Counted from the stretch's first letter, positions 47,201 to 57,937 are shown. The stretch is DNA of 64,000 nt from Spongilla lacustris (GCA_949361645.1 OX442416.1:20347530-20411529); one strand, 5' to 3'. Made by a program: numbers and translations. Notes: generated by a model not told the origin, from the sequence alone.

Positions 47201-50056
47201 TAGAAGCATTGGAACTATGAACAAAAAAGTTTAAACAGTATATGTACAAAGAATTAGCTTAACAAATGAAAATTCAAAACCACTGTCTTTATAGTTCATT
47301 GGACAAAAAGCGATGCGGATAGTAAAGTGTAGTAAATATTATTCACCAATGTTTTGATCTACAATTATTTGCTCTACATGTACGACACGCATGACTCTCC
47401 AAACAGAAGTATAAAGGCATCTTGAATAATTTAATAGATAATCAATCACACAACTCTGGCCCCCCCCCCCCCCCCCCCCCCCACCTCTCTTCTCCAATTG
47501 CACAATTTTGGAATTGTTCCTTCTGCCGGCATAATAAAAGTTTAATAGCATTATTACAGTACTTTACCTGCGTGACAAAATCAAATGATTTCACATGCTC
47601 CATAATGATAAAGTTGCAAAGAGACCTTACAGCGCTACCCCATACCCCCTAGTTGGAGTGGGAGGGGTGCATCTTCTCCCACATCCTCCACCAATACGCC
47701 CACCATCTTGTCGGAAGCTCCCCCATGCAGTTCCTGGCTACAAAACTGCACATATTGTGCTCACCAAATGGGCATATTATATGATGATGGCATGAAACGT
47801 ATTGCTGTGACAGTTGGCAGTAAAAAGCTTGCATGTTGTAACAGTAATACATATTCTGCTAACTGTGTTCCTAAACAGGCATGGTGAAAAAATTCTATAA
47901 AGGTGTCTCGATCGAAGTGTATTGTTTTTAAAATGTTCTTCTTGTTTGATACAATGAGCTAAACGACTTGATCGTTATGCATCTTGAAAGAAATGTACTG
48001 CATTTTAATGACATTGATGGCTAGAGCCAAGTCCTGAATAGATTAAGGTCTCAGGGTTACTTGATGAAACAGCTGATACCAAGAAGTCAAGACTGTTAGT
48101 TGCAACCAGATTTTTCTCAACTAAGAAGCACATGACATGTGGCACTGACATGTACACATTATGCATGACGAAGGCTAACAAGCGTATACAGACGGTTTAG
48201 GTTGATACTACATAATAGCACCCAGATTTTCTGAGGGAAAAGAAGAAAGGAAAGTAAAAGCTTTATAAAAACATTTCTATTTGAGAAAGCAATTTGTTGG
48301 ATATAGATAAGACTACACGGTACAGTTGTGTTATCATAGTATGACATAACTAAGAGTCCTATACGAGTAGCATCCATGCGTATATTTTCGATGTTGTTGT
48401 ATGATCCTATGAAAACTCCATTATAACTATAATGTACTTTGTTTGCTTGCTGTATTCATTGCTGATTCTACACCCTAAAATTCACTTCTGGATAGAGTTT
48501 TATTTACTTGTTGTGGACTAGCATTGATGATTAAAATTTTCCTTACTCAGACAATGCACATGCACTTACTCAATGCTATCTATTGCAGAATAGCAGAAGA
48601 TATGGGGCCCTAGCTGTGTGCTGTATGGTATCCAAGAAACATTGATGTACCACTGAAGAGAATTGCCAATTTGGATTAAGTTTGACTTTCTCATTCCAAA
48701 TGGAGAAGCTGTTATGATTTCAGATATTCTGAAACCAAGGGTAAGTACATGTAAGCTACACAGCCCAGTGATCTTATTTTCGTTTACCTGGAACCATTGC
48801 TGCTAGTAGCAATAATTCTGTGAGTCCACGTAGAGTTAATCAGAATATGAACTCTTGCTCTATCAGATATGCTGCTGAATATATGAGGCAGTTCTGTGCA
48901 CTGCTGGAGACTGTTGAATACTGTAATTGTAAATTGCAATGGAATACTACTGTACGGTGTGTCAGCACTGCTTGAACTGAAGTCTTCGATTTGAAGTGCT
49001 ATGATGTATGTTCCAACTCCAATTGATTCTACATTCAGTGCACACTAATGATGAAAAGAAGACAAACAATGTATTTACATGTGTCTCACATGTTTCAATA
49101 AAATGTAAAGATAATGATATTCAGTGACTAATCAGTAAAAAGGGATTATGTATAACAGTTCTATATTTAGCATATTCTTCTGCTTGTGCGCTAAATACAG
49201 TATAGGATTATCATTATACCCGTAGTTTCTCTCAAAACTTCCATTTGGGATTTCAGGCCAACTTTTGTTATCACTTTTGCGTTTATTTTTACTATCTAGG
49301 ATGTACATGTAGGTTTGCATGTGCGTTACTTCTTACTTGCTGGCGATCAAGAGAATCATCAGATAGCCTTTGGCACACTTCACCACACTCCAGGTTGCTA
49401 TCCAGCGCCCATCTGCACTTAACAATGTCTTCTCCATCAGCATCTTCAACTATCAGAATTGTTTCAGAGATAAAAGTACCAAAGCATGCGCACCATGAAC
49501 ATGCACATACCTGGTATGTAAATAGTGCCTTGGCCACAACCATACTGTATCCGAATAAGGGGAAGCACAAGTGTTACAGGTGATGTATTGACTGCTTGTG
49601 GAAGTTTATTAACAGCATCCACAAATATTTTCAAATCCAGAAGCTACTATCAGGCCAGCAGCAACCAGACAACCTATAGAATGCAATTATAAATATGCTT
49701 ATCACAATAAAAACTAAACGTTTGACGTATACTGTATGACAACAAAAATAGTTAATTCTACAACTCATGCTCATCATGTTGTACGGTTGACTTAGCTGAC
49801 CAAATTAGAAAATGGATGAAGAGAAAACATGTACATACCAGCCTTCTAGCGTGGAAGAGATCCTGTACGATAGCATCCTTTCTCCAGTAGTCCAATCAAG
49901 GGTTGTGCTGTTATCTGTACAACTCTGGAGATCTTGTTGAAGGGCGCATGTTCCGGGACAGTTGTCAATGGTTGTAAATGCTGAACCAAACCCATCATCA
50001 CCAGTACATGTGGTAACCAATGAACTAGCCCAGAACGTTCGGCGAGTGATTTGAAT
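28352..50056 (-). CDS. Giant type I membrane protein: EGF-FN3-NIDO-AMOP-VWD-EGF-TM
   Basis: About 50 exons can be traced from 50056 to the stop at 28352. Most are phase-1 symmetric, so domains can be added or lost without frame damage. Order of modules: conserved N-terminal cysteine module (50056-48570, 46510-46467), ten EGF-like exons (45963-43251), two FN3 (42788-42176), cysteine-rich and Tyr/Trp-rich beta regions (41734-39434), NIDO and AMOP (39364-37865), VWD (37511-36279), a cadherin-like plus EGF unit (36119-35557), five EGFs (35493-34637), a second cadherin-like plus EGF unit (34571-34003), eleven EGFs (32552-29372), a juxtamembrane region, one membrane helix and a tail. NIDO-AMOP-VWD occurs together in MUC4-, mesoglein- and SUSD2-like surface proteins, so a role in adhesion or matrix contact is inferred. 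The 5' end (signal peptide) was not found and may fall in the assembly gap. Three junctions are not resolved (near 49640, 36570 and 28880-29140). Confidence 0.85.
29372..32552 (-). CDS. C-terminal EGF exon array, eleven EGF-like domains
   Basis: Exons of 123 bp, phase 1: 32552-32430, 31805-31683, 31626-31504, 30827-30705, 30644-30522, 30461-30339, 30289-30167, 30107-29985, 29924-29802, 29741-29619, 29494-29372. The core is [20 protein letters not shown] followed by [10 protein letters not shown]. From 30.83 to 29.98 kb the exon and its roughly 55-bp intron repeat with a period of about 175-180 bp and few differences, showing recent unequal duplication. This array is a different EGF subtype from the one at 43-45 kb. 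Confidence 0.93.
30828..31503. other. Intron in the C-terminal EGF array
   Basis: A longer intron between EGF exons at 31504 and 30827. No exon, repeat or RNA was recognised. Confidence 0.5.
32650..32850. mobile_element. Diverged copy of the 25.5-kb MITE family
   Basis: The left arm has GGATTTGAAGCCAAGGTGG and GTGTAAAAAGCAAGG. The right arm has TTTTTACACCAACATTGCC and CATAGAGAATGTC. These match the arms at 25466-25728 in the same order. It lies in the intron between the second cadherin-like unit and the C-terminal EGF array. Confidence 0.7.
32851..34002. other. Intron, nothing recognised
   Basis: AT-rich, with short open frames on both strands and no domain signature or splice-supported exon. 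Confidence 0.4.
34003..36119 (-). CDS. Two cadherin-like/EGF units with five EGFs between
   Basis: Exon 36119-35763 ([26 protein letters not shown]) plus exon 35712-35557 ([34 protein letters not shown]) forms one unit. Exon 34571-34212 plus 34161-34003 is a second copy of the same unit ([40 protein letters not shown]). EGF exons between them: 35493-35374, 35313-35194, 35133-35014, 34947-34831 and 34771-34637. The 35014 donor reads GC (AATG/GCAAGT). The paired units show an internal duplication inside the gene. Confidence 0.88.
36279..37511 (-). CDS. von Willebrand factor D domain
   Basis: Exon 37511-37303 has the classic [20 protein letters not shown]. Exon 36944-36587 has [20 protein letters not shown] followed by [10 protein letters not shown], the second VWD hallmark. 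Exon 36552-36279 has [18 protein letters not shown] and [16 protein letters not shown], which usually follow VWD in NIDO-AMOP-VWD proteins. The junction between 36587 (phase 1) and 36552 (phase 0) does not fit, so a small exon is missing, a splice site is misplaced, or there is a frameshift. Confidence 0.9.
37865..39364 (-). CDS. NIDO and AMOP domains
   Basis: Exons 39364-39314, 39261-39122, 39025-38681, 38620-38124 and 38070-37865 keep one frame. NIDO features: [53 protein letters not shown] features: [65 protein letters not shown]. These match the family patterns (cysteine spacing, CCY, xRRPS). NIDO and AMOP are extracellular adhesion-type domains found side by side with VWD. Confidence 0.92.
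39434..41734 (-). CDS. Cysteine-rich and Tyr/Trp-rich beta regions before NIDO
   Basis: Exon 41734-41606 is cysteine-rich ([20 protein letters not shown]). Exons 40646-40038 and 39976-39434 encode long extracellular stretches with many Asn-X-Ser/Thr sites, including an unusual run [14 protein letters not shown], and a CxxxCxC segment (CAHVCSCG). They have no family I can name. Phase is consistent with the FN3 exons before and the NIDO exons after. Confidence 0.7.
42176..42788 (-). CDS. Two fibronectin type III domains
   Basis: Exon 42788-42519 ([20 protein letters not shown] and [15 protein letters not shown]) and exon 42457-42176 ([48 protein letters not shown]). Both show the W and Y/L-x-N/P-x-T-x-Y core of FN3 and are phase 1 at both ends. 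Confidence 0.88.
43251..45963 (-). CDS. N-terminal EGF exon array, ten EGF-like domains
   Basis: One atypical EGF (45963-45829, [12 protein letters not shown]) is followed by nine calcium-binding-type EGFs, each on its own 123-bp phase-1 exon: 45724-45602, 44662-44540, 44479-44357, 44305-44183, 44130-44008, 43956-43834, 43782-43660, 43599-43477, 43373-43251. They begin DINEC (or DTNEC) and carry a C-x-NTNGS-F/Y-x-C core that fits the Asn-hydroxylation and calcium motif. From 44.5 to 43.4 kb exon and intron repeat with a period of about 175-180 bp. A 30-bp truncated EGF exon is visible at 43426-43397, and two decayed EGF exons at about 44815-44700 and 43150-43085. Confidence 0.92.
46511..48569. 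other. Long intron of the giant gene with a hAT-like fragment
   Basis: Between exons at 48570 and 46510. It holds a poly-C tract (about 47460-47482) and, at 47620-47720, a CTTACAGCGCTACCCCATAC-type block like that inside the hATs at 2280-2400 and 2815-2925. No exon was seen. Confidence 0.5.
48570..50056 (-). CDS. N-terminal cysteine module of the giant surface protein
   Basis: Exons 50056-49839, 49673-49511, 49449-49337, 49044-48788 and 48728-48570. Motifs: [106 protein letters not shown]. This series is a recurrent N-terminal block of multi-domain extracellular proteins in invertebrates (VWDE-like and related). Between [11 protein letters not shown] and LPQAVNTSP the reading frame changes by one base within exon 49673-49511 (near 49635), so this allele has a frameshift or the assembly has an error in the A/T runs. 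Confidence 0.75.
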
Positions 50057-50539
50057 CTGAGTAGATACAATTATCAACAGACAACAACACACTGTTCTAT
50101 CCTATAATACTTAATGACCAATGCAGTCTTTTGTTTCTTTTGCTAATACGTATTTGTATGCTCGAACAATTCATGACATGAGTAAAACACGCGACGCTGC
50201 AAATGCTTGCAACGATCAAACAACAGCTACTTGGGGCAGACACACAATCGGTCCCCTTATACAAAAGCGCCTTCCAAGCACAGAGGCCACGGTACCCAGC
50301 AGGGTGCCATTGGCAATATAATGACGATAGGAATACACACAGACAGGCAATTCCCCATACATAAATGTTAACGCACAAACTGCATTTATTAAATGCAGTT
50401 CAGAATAAACGGTGCGGAAAATAACTTACGTAGCTCAAGAAATATTATTCCTAGCTCGTTTATCGTGCCAAAAATGGTTCACGACGTATTCTAATGTGAG
50501 GGTCAAATAACTGTATCAGAAAGTGAATATTTGAATTGG

Positions 50540-50739
50540 NNNNNNNNNNNNNNNNNNNNNNNNNNNNNNNNNNNNNNNNNNNNNNNNNNNNNNNNNNNNN
50601 NNNNNNNNNNNNNNNNNNNNNNNNNNNNNNNNNNNNNNNNNNNNNNNNNNNNNNNNNNNNNNNNNNNNNNNNNNNNNNNNNNNNNNNNNNNNNNNNNNNN
50701 NNNNNNNNNNNNNNNNNNNNNNNNNNNNNNNNNNNNNNN
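50540..50739. other. Assembly gap, 200 N
   Basis: A run of exactly 200 N marks an unsequenced join. The 5' exon or exons of the giant surface-protein gene may lie in or beyond it. Confidence 1.
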
Positions 50740-50871
50740 CATTGTCATTTAGTTATGAAAATTAGTGTACATTAATATTTTGAAGGCATTAAAAAATACA
50801 CACATATTAATGGGTGGTCTCCACATTAGTTTTGTATGTGGGGCAGGACATGAATGTTATTGTATTATCTA

Positions 50872-52672
50872 TTTGTACACAGACAAATGGACTCACTGAA
50901 CGTTTTAATCAAACTCTATTGCGGAACCTCTGCAAATTGATTGATGATGATAAGAGTAACTGGGATTTAAAGATAGAAACTGTTTAATGGGATACAGAAG
51001 TTCTCGTCAAGAAACAACTAAACAATTTCCATATTACATGTTATTTCAAAAGCAGATGCATTTACCTATTGCTCTTCAAAACCTGTGTTCATCAAGCTCT
51101 GAAAATGAGCGTCGAGATATCATTCAGGCACTATTGGAAAGCAGAGAAACATTGTTCGCAAAAACAAGCTTGAATACATCTGCATCTCAGAAGGAGCAAA
51201 AGAAACAATATGACAGAAAACACCAGACAAAACAATTGTCAATTGATACCATGGTTTTAGTGGAAAATTCAATTGGAAGGAGAATGTGAAGAGTTTGACC
51301 AGAAGGTACTATTAAAACAGCGTGAGTCACCAAACCTCTTGCGACTATGGAGGACTGGGGCATCTGAATTCTTGTACAACACTGAAGAAGATGAATATTT
51401 TGATGTAAGTACTTACTCAGTTTTAACTTATTTAAACAATGCTGTTCTCTTGTTATTAGGCAGAATCTTTGAATTTGCAAAATGATGAATTTGCACTAAG
51501 AAAAGATCTTATGGTCTCTTTTTGGACACGGTATCGGGCATTCACAGGAAATGAACCCTAAGAAGTTTATGGTGGTGATTTTGTTATTGTTGATAATGAC
51601 CTTTATGATTATTTCAAGGAATTCAAAAAGAGTGGGGAAACATTTGAATGCTGCATTGTAGAGGCTGTTGATATTCTTAAGTATTGGAGCAGGTTGAAGT
51701 AAAAGGAATTTAAATCTTCAATATCATTGGGAACAGTTATTTTCTAATGTCGCCATTTGAGCTAGATGAATTCTGTAGTTGGATTTATGCTACAAGAACA
51801 CAGAAGCTCACTTTGCTAGGTATGTGTATTTAATATTAACTCCACTGTTACATGTTTCTTTATACAGGTGAGAAAAGTGAAAGAGAGGATACAGAGATCA
51901 AATTAAAGGCACAGTCACATCGTAAAGGACATGTACTCACTGATAAACTACCATTGAAGCGAAAAAAAGAAGGGTATGATAATTCAAGTGCCCTGTGGTT
52001 ATGTGTAGGTGATGAGAAACTGTACGGATATATTATTAGACACGGAGTGGTTGGATGATAAGATAATTAATTCTGCTCAAGCATTACTTCATAAGCAACT
52101 TGCTATACCTGGGCTTCAGAACACCATATTGGGATACACATTAACATATGATGTTGTGTGTGAACCATTTGTCCAAATTTTGCACAATGGACAAGACCAC
52201 TGGCTAACAGTGCCAAACATTGGCTTGCAGTCATCATAGATCAATGTGTATGATAGCATGTGTTCCACCTTATAAAACCAAGCTAAACATCAAATTTATG
52301 CTTTACTGCACACTAATCAAAAGGCTATTCATGTGCAATTTGTTGATGTTGATAAACAAGAAAATACTTATGATTGTGGTCTCTATGCTATTGCATATGC
52401 CACAAGTTTATGTCATGGGGGATGACGCTTCTCGTATGAAGTATTAACAGCCAAGAAATAACACTTACTGCATTGTTTTGAAGAAGGCATTATAACACAA
52501 TTTCCAAGTACACACAGAACAAACGGACCTCCTCTGGCTGAAGAAGAAAAGGGAATTATGATTGAATGTTCGAATTGTGAGGAATGGTTCCACTTGAAAT
52601 GCGACCATTCAGTGTCAAAGAAAAACTGGAAAAAGCCGAGCTATTCATGGTTGTGCAGAAACTGTATATAAG
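50872..52672 (+). pseudogene. Broken integrase - Ulp1-like protease - PHD element (Ginger-like)
   Basis: Three parts lie in order on the + strand with stops and frameshifts between them. (a) 50872-51289: an rve integrase C-terminal half (TNGLTERFNQTLLRNLCKL, then GYRSSRQETTKQFPYYMLF), followed by KKQYDRKH and MVLVENSIGRR. (b) About 51980-52480: a C48/Ulp1-like cysteine protease with WLDDKIINSAQALLHKQ, HNGQDHWLTV (His), VYDSM (Asp) and YDCGLYAIAYATSL (Cys). (c) 52557-52672: a PHD-type zinc finger (MIECSNCEEWFHLKCD, WLCRNC). Ginger cut-and-paste transposons are known to carry a Gypsy-like integrase with added Ulp1 or PHD domains, so that assignment is favoured. A retrotransposon-derived cellular gene is the alternative. 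The start is lost in or near the gap. Confidence 0.75.
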
Positions 52673-52944
52673 TGCATGCAATTGTAGTGATACATTTTAG
52701 GATGTTGGAGCTTGAATTGATGGTGTAATGAGCACACTGGTAAGAGCTTGAGATATGAAAATGTTACTTAGTAAACAGTTTGCTACGGTGACGACATTTC
52801 TCATGAGAAGGCACTAATTATTCAGTATAACTCCATTTCCTAGTATACACAGAATTTTAGTACTAGATATATCCATTTTTACTCTTGTTTCAGTACAAGA
52901 CAATATGACCTCAGATGTCATGATCAGTCACCGTTCAGTAACCC

Positions 52945-52970
52945 CCTCCTCCCCCCCCCCCCCCCCCCCA
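52945..52970. repeat. Poly-C tract
   Basis: A C-rich run between the PHD-bearing pseudogene and the next TIR element. Confidence 0.9.
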
Positions 52971-53038
52971 TGCTTCTGCAAAACTGTAAAAATGTGAATG
53001 CAATTATAGAATACTTTTCAGTGCGATATCGATGTACT

Positions 53039-54327
53039 CAGAGATAATATATAAAGGGATTGGCAACGTGTCACGTGAGCCGTAGAGATTGCATGGCGAT
53101 TTTACTGTGCCATCCAACCTGGTGTAAATCGCACGTGCGTGTAAGTGTGAAACGGGCATCAAAATTCATTTGTTTTTTGCAACCACAGAAGGAAAACAGT
53201 ACCCACTGCTGAAATTTTACAATATCGGGAGCGCTCTTTTATGTGGGACAGCATCTTGTGCATCCGTGGGTTTTTTTATGCATACGATCGTTCACCTAAC
53301 CTAAACAATGGTTATATTTTAGTGTGATGTTGTGGTTTTGACCAAAGCGCGCTTGTAACGATCCTTATAGCATATTGGGTATGCAAAACGTGTGGGGCAG
53401 TTACGTCGTAGCCAGACAGATTAGTATAGCAAAATGGATATCTGCTTGTCGTTCTTTCCTTATATTTTAGTGTCCAAGTTAAGTTTTGTAGCGTGCCTCA
53501 CACGTTTGGTTCACGGTGTGTATTTTTTTTTAAAGGGAATGGGGAAAAGGAAATTTTGATAGAAGCAACATCTGAAGAATGAAGAGCGCGTACAGCGAAG
53601 TCTAATCGTGTCTGTTCGTCGCGAGAGTGTCGGTATTTCCATTTCTTCGTCCTTGACTATCACTCTGACTCCACTGTTGACCTGCCCTGTTTCAATACCG
53701 TTACTAGTGATTTTGGAATGTGTGGTTTCGTCTCTCGAACGTCTTGCAAGCATTCTCAGCCCATTTCCTGCCTGGACTGTAGCTTCCAAATATCCTTCCC
53801 TTGTGCTCTGCAAGTTCCAGATTCATGATTCTGGCAATGTTAACAGGACTCTCAACTACTGCGTCATTTCTACTGACATTTGTAAGCGGTCTTACCTTTG
53901 AAGTTTTTCTAGCAATGGAGCTTGAAATTCGTAGCCATTTGCAAGGTTGTAAGCCTGTAAACTTCATCGTACCAGCAGTTAAGAGCATAGAAGACGTTCT
54001 ATTCTTTTGGTCGATGCTAAGTTGTAGTTGGGATGAGGAATCAAGCAAAACTTTTTTTTTCAAATGGTTGTAGATTTATGGCTAACACTGTAACAGTTCG
54101 TGGTTATTGATGCTCAAAAGTACAAGGTTGCCCAAAAGAAATCAACACAGAAGTCTAAAGGCATTAGGAACGGAAGCAGCTGTACGCTTTTGTTCATGTA
54201 TGGTTATGTGTACATCAGTACATGTGTAGCTCTAGTGTTTAATGCATTTGTACGGATTCGTCTACGGATGGCACGCGTTACTAAGTGTTAAGTGGGTCCG
54301 TTGCCAATCCCTTTATATATTATCTCT
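53039..54327. mobile_element. 1.29-kb DNA transposon with about 30-bp TIRs
   Basis: The left end, CAGAGATAATATATAAAGGG then ATTGGCAACG, is mirrored at the right end (CGTTGCCAATCCC and TATATTATCTCT). GATGTACT flanks both sides (53031-53038 and 54328-54335), an 8-bp target duplication as made by hAT or P-type elements. Open frames of about 100-119 residues on the - strand inside it (53511-53813 and 53704-54063) show no motif I recognise. Confidence 0.85.
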
Positions 54328-54424
54328 GATGTACTGTACTTATGATATATTCACTTGTGTATAATTATTTATAAAACAATAAATTGCACACAACACTTGC
54401 CATACATGTATATAAAACACACTA

Positions 54425-54722
54425 CAGTTAAGATGGGATTCTACAGAGGATGGCTCTGGCATTCGCTCTTGTTAAGCAAATGCTCAAGTTTGCGAAAAGC
54501 TCGAAAGATATCTGTGCCTTTGGCAGAGACTTGTGAATCGCAAGCCTAGCAATGATCTGAGCCAGAAATCTTGAAGCTTCGTTACCCCAAGCCCCATAGG
54601 AGTCAACTACTAGAGGGGTTGAGACCCACCCTAAAGCTAAACACTTTTCATCATTGGCCTGGTGTTTCCTGCTCTCCGTTGCCTCAAGGACTGTACCAAC
54701 CGTTGCTCCCGCTTCAGCTAAA
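54425..54722 (-). pseudogene. Reverse transcriptase C-terminal fragment (non-LTR-like)
   Basis: The - strand reads AEAGATVGTVLEATESRKHQ, then PLVVDSYGAWGNEASRFLAQ, IIARLAIHKSLPKAQ and LTRANARAIL before a stop. This PLVVxxYGxWGxEA to RANARAIL block is typical of the C-terminal end of reverse-transcriptase proteins in invertebrate genomes. The catalytic domain is absent. A second, shorter fragment of this type lies at 24040-24225. Confidence 0.6.
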
Positions 54723-54929
54723 TAAAATATAATTATAGTGCATAATATAAAACTTTCGTTTTGTTTGAATCATACTTGACACTTCAAAGCTTCATATGGC
54801 CCAACTTAGTAACAAATATTCATTTGGCTGTTGAACTATGCAGTTGTAGGCGCCCGTTTGGCACAGTCACAAGGATACGCTCAAGTCATCCAACTTATAT
54901 TAGCCTATTAAAGACTTAGGCACTCATAT

Positions 54930-55184
54930 TTACAAGGGGTCCCTTATTTCACCAGAGATACTATCTTTGATTTCACAAAGGGACCCCCAATTTAGGGACG
55001 GGGGGGGGGGGGGTCCCCAATTTACCGCAAAATTGGGGACGGGGGTTCCCAAATTTCCAGAAAATAAGGGACGGGGGTCCCCAATTTTATGGGGTCTCCA
55101 ACTTTCCGTGACACCGGCATGGGGCATCCAATGTACATGTACGTAGTAGTTATATAAAGGGGAAGGGGGGGGGGCGCCATTGCA

Positions 55185-55226
<42 letters not shown>

Positions 55227-55228
55227 CT
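54930..55228. repeat. G-rich imperfect tandem repeat and long poly-C tract
   Basis: At 54930-55130 units of the form GGGACGGGGGTCCCCAATTT recur three to four times with variation. At 55189-55225 there is a C run of roughly 37 bp. Directly after it is GGTAGTAGGGCCCGCCCGAC, a motif seen also near 17.54 and 60.27 kb. Confidence 0.8.
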
Positions 55229-57937
55229 GGGATGCCCTTGGTAGTAGGGCCCGCCCGACTAGCAGAAGGTATACAGCTAGAACAAATATGGTTGTAATTA
55301 CATAATCTTTGAACGCGTAGATTGTATGTAGTACATGATTTCAGTGCAAGTACTTTATAATACTATCTCTGGTTTGGTCTTATAAATCCACCGTCTTAGA
55401 GGCACTTGTGAGAACATCCTAGAGAGTTAGCGCAGGAATTAGTTATTACTTTCCTTTTGCAGCAATTTTACTTAAGGGCAGCAATTCCGGAAACGGAATA
55501 TGCAAAAGAGGTCATGTATTTGGTAAAAAACGGTTCTCCATTTGCAGCCATGTGCACCTACCAGAGATAAATCTCTGCACCTACATGGGGTAGGAACTTG
55601 CATGGCGGAGAGTGACAATTCAATGTCCCCAACAATTAGCATAACCGAAGGTTGGGGAACTATGTCAGAGAACTATATATATGGACGTTGGGCGGAGGGG
55701 GTTTATATTCAGGATTAATTATTTACTTAATTCCTATACATATATAGACATTATACATGTATGATTCCTCTAGCTAGTGAGCTGTAGATGTTTAATACTA
55801 GCATATAGACATGTATACACCATTGCTGGGGGCCCATATATGCATATGCAGCACCAATTCAAACACTATATGATCAAAAATAAATTACATGCAATGATTC
55901 ATACATGACTGTACATGTATGTGATCAGCAGCTCCGGCCCGTAGGCCGGGTAGTCATCGTACGCATACATGCACACACTTACTGCTAATGTCCAATGTGG
56001 TAATCCTGTAGACCCATACGTGCGGTAGGATTTCTTTTTTGGGAAAAACTGAATTGTATAGTGGTTAATTACAAATAATAATATATGTTCATTTACCGTG
56101 TTGTAAATATGGCGATATGCCAGTGATTTTTCTTTTTACTACAGAATACACTTTTTTTTTTGTCCATTCCGTTCCTTTGGGAACACATCACAGGACAGTA
56201 TACCAAAACAAATCAGAACAGACACAGGACAGTATATCACAACAAATCAGAACGAACACAGGACAGTATACCACAACAAGTCAGACAGAACAGCAGATGA
56301 GTCCCAAAAGAGGAAAAAGTACATGTATTCCTTCTTGAAGTACGTCTTTAATTTGTTCCCGTAGCTTGTGAGTATTTTGGTGTGTTTGGTGCCGAAACGT
56401 TGTCCTTTCTTAAGGACCTTTGCCATCGTCTGCGCCAAACCACTCATCGATCACTGAACCCCAGCAGTTAAAAAGTATATCATTTCAGACCTCTTTGGGT
56501 GATTAAACTGGACACAGCAGGATGCATGATCTTGGCCAAAACTCTCCAGGATAGGTGGTTTTATAGACATATTGTGTAATTATGTGTCATTTGCAATAAT
56601 GTTGTGTGGATCTCAGGTATCCAATGAATATAGCATGAATACAACTGATAACAAAAGAAGTATTATCGGTAAAACACTTTGTAACGTACTGGTTACATGT
56701 ACTTAAGCACAAAAACTACAAATATTGCAGCAGATACAACTAGCAGGATCATCCACATACTACCACTAATAGGGGAATTCATGGTTTGTGCACCATTTGA
56801 TTTCAAGTGCCTGGCATCACTTTCTTTCTCAGCATACTCCTAGCTTACATGGTATTTCACTCAGAGCAGGCCTTTTAACTTTAAGACCATGGGCAGAAAT
56901 GGTTTGAGGAGACGTTGAGTCACCTGTAACATTAAAGTAAGTCTGTCTCACAAATGCTCACATAACAGTAAATATGGGAACCATCCAGTACTGGATCCTC
57001 AGCACAGAAGCTGTTTGTTTGCATGGTTATGAAAAATATAGTCCTTGCGTTTTAATTTGCCTCATTACCAGTTACATAGCATTAATTGGACCATAGATAC
57101 AACACATACTACCGTTTAAATTAATTCATGACATGCATTAATATATTTCCATGATTTCTGTAGGCTTACAGTGCTGCTCAAGAATGGAATGTGGAAAACA
57201 GTGTAGCATTATTTTGGGGTGTGATTACCCTTGAGAAAATGGCGAGTAAGAAAAAATTAGTGCTATGTATTTACTACTGAATTGAAAACGTGGAAATGAT
57301 TATTGCCCGGCCGTCTCAAGTAATACAATAGTTTTCTTCATGGTATGAGTACATCCCATCCTATATTGTTGTTTTTCCGATTAGCACTTTTCCGCGTTTA
57401 CATGTAATATTTGCAAAGACATGCAACTCCAGATTCCTTTATGAGCAATCAGTAAAGCACGGAAACAAAGTATACTAATGAATATAATTACCCGGAAACT
57501 GGTTAATGCTAAGGGCATGCACTCTATCACCCTGCAAAGTGTACCAGGCTACATGTATCTGACTTAAAATCCGCCTGGGTACGAGGCTAGGTGTAGATCA
57601 TTTTACAGATGAAATCATCTTTACATTCTGATAACATTTACAACACTTGACTACATGCTGTAGGAAGCATTTTAGTACTACTTGCCTTCATATGTTAGCA
57701 CATAGACCTGAACAAATCAACGAAGTATGCTATGTGAATAAAAATATAGTACATTCAGGACATGTAGTATACATGTATGTATATGGCAGTGACGGTTTAG
57801 AGTACAAATTATAATGGTTTGGTACATAATATGTCATAAACCAGCAGCTGTACTGAAAATTTGTAGCAATGCAACACCCTTACTAGATCATAAAAATGAA
57901 AGATATAAAGCACATCTGTATCAACTTGCATGCTCAC
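55229..57937. other. Gene-poor stretch
   Basis: Mostly AT-rich with no convincing exon. At 56190-56285 there are about three imperfect 35-bp repeats around ACAGGACAGTATA and ACAAATCAGAAC. No RNA gene was recognised. Confidence 0.5.

Noticed and set aside
50097..50378. Signal peptide exon for the giant protein (hydrophobic stretch with Cys)
   Set aside because: The hydrophobic frame lacks an in-frame ATG at a sensible place and has no donor in phase with the exon at 50056.
53704..54073. Cellular gene inside the 53-54 kb element
   Set aside because: Frames on both strands overlap, no domain is recognised, and they are confined between the element's TIRs.
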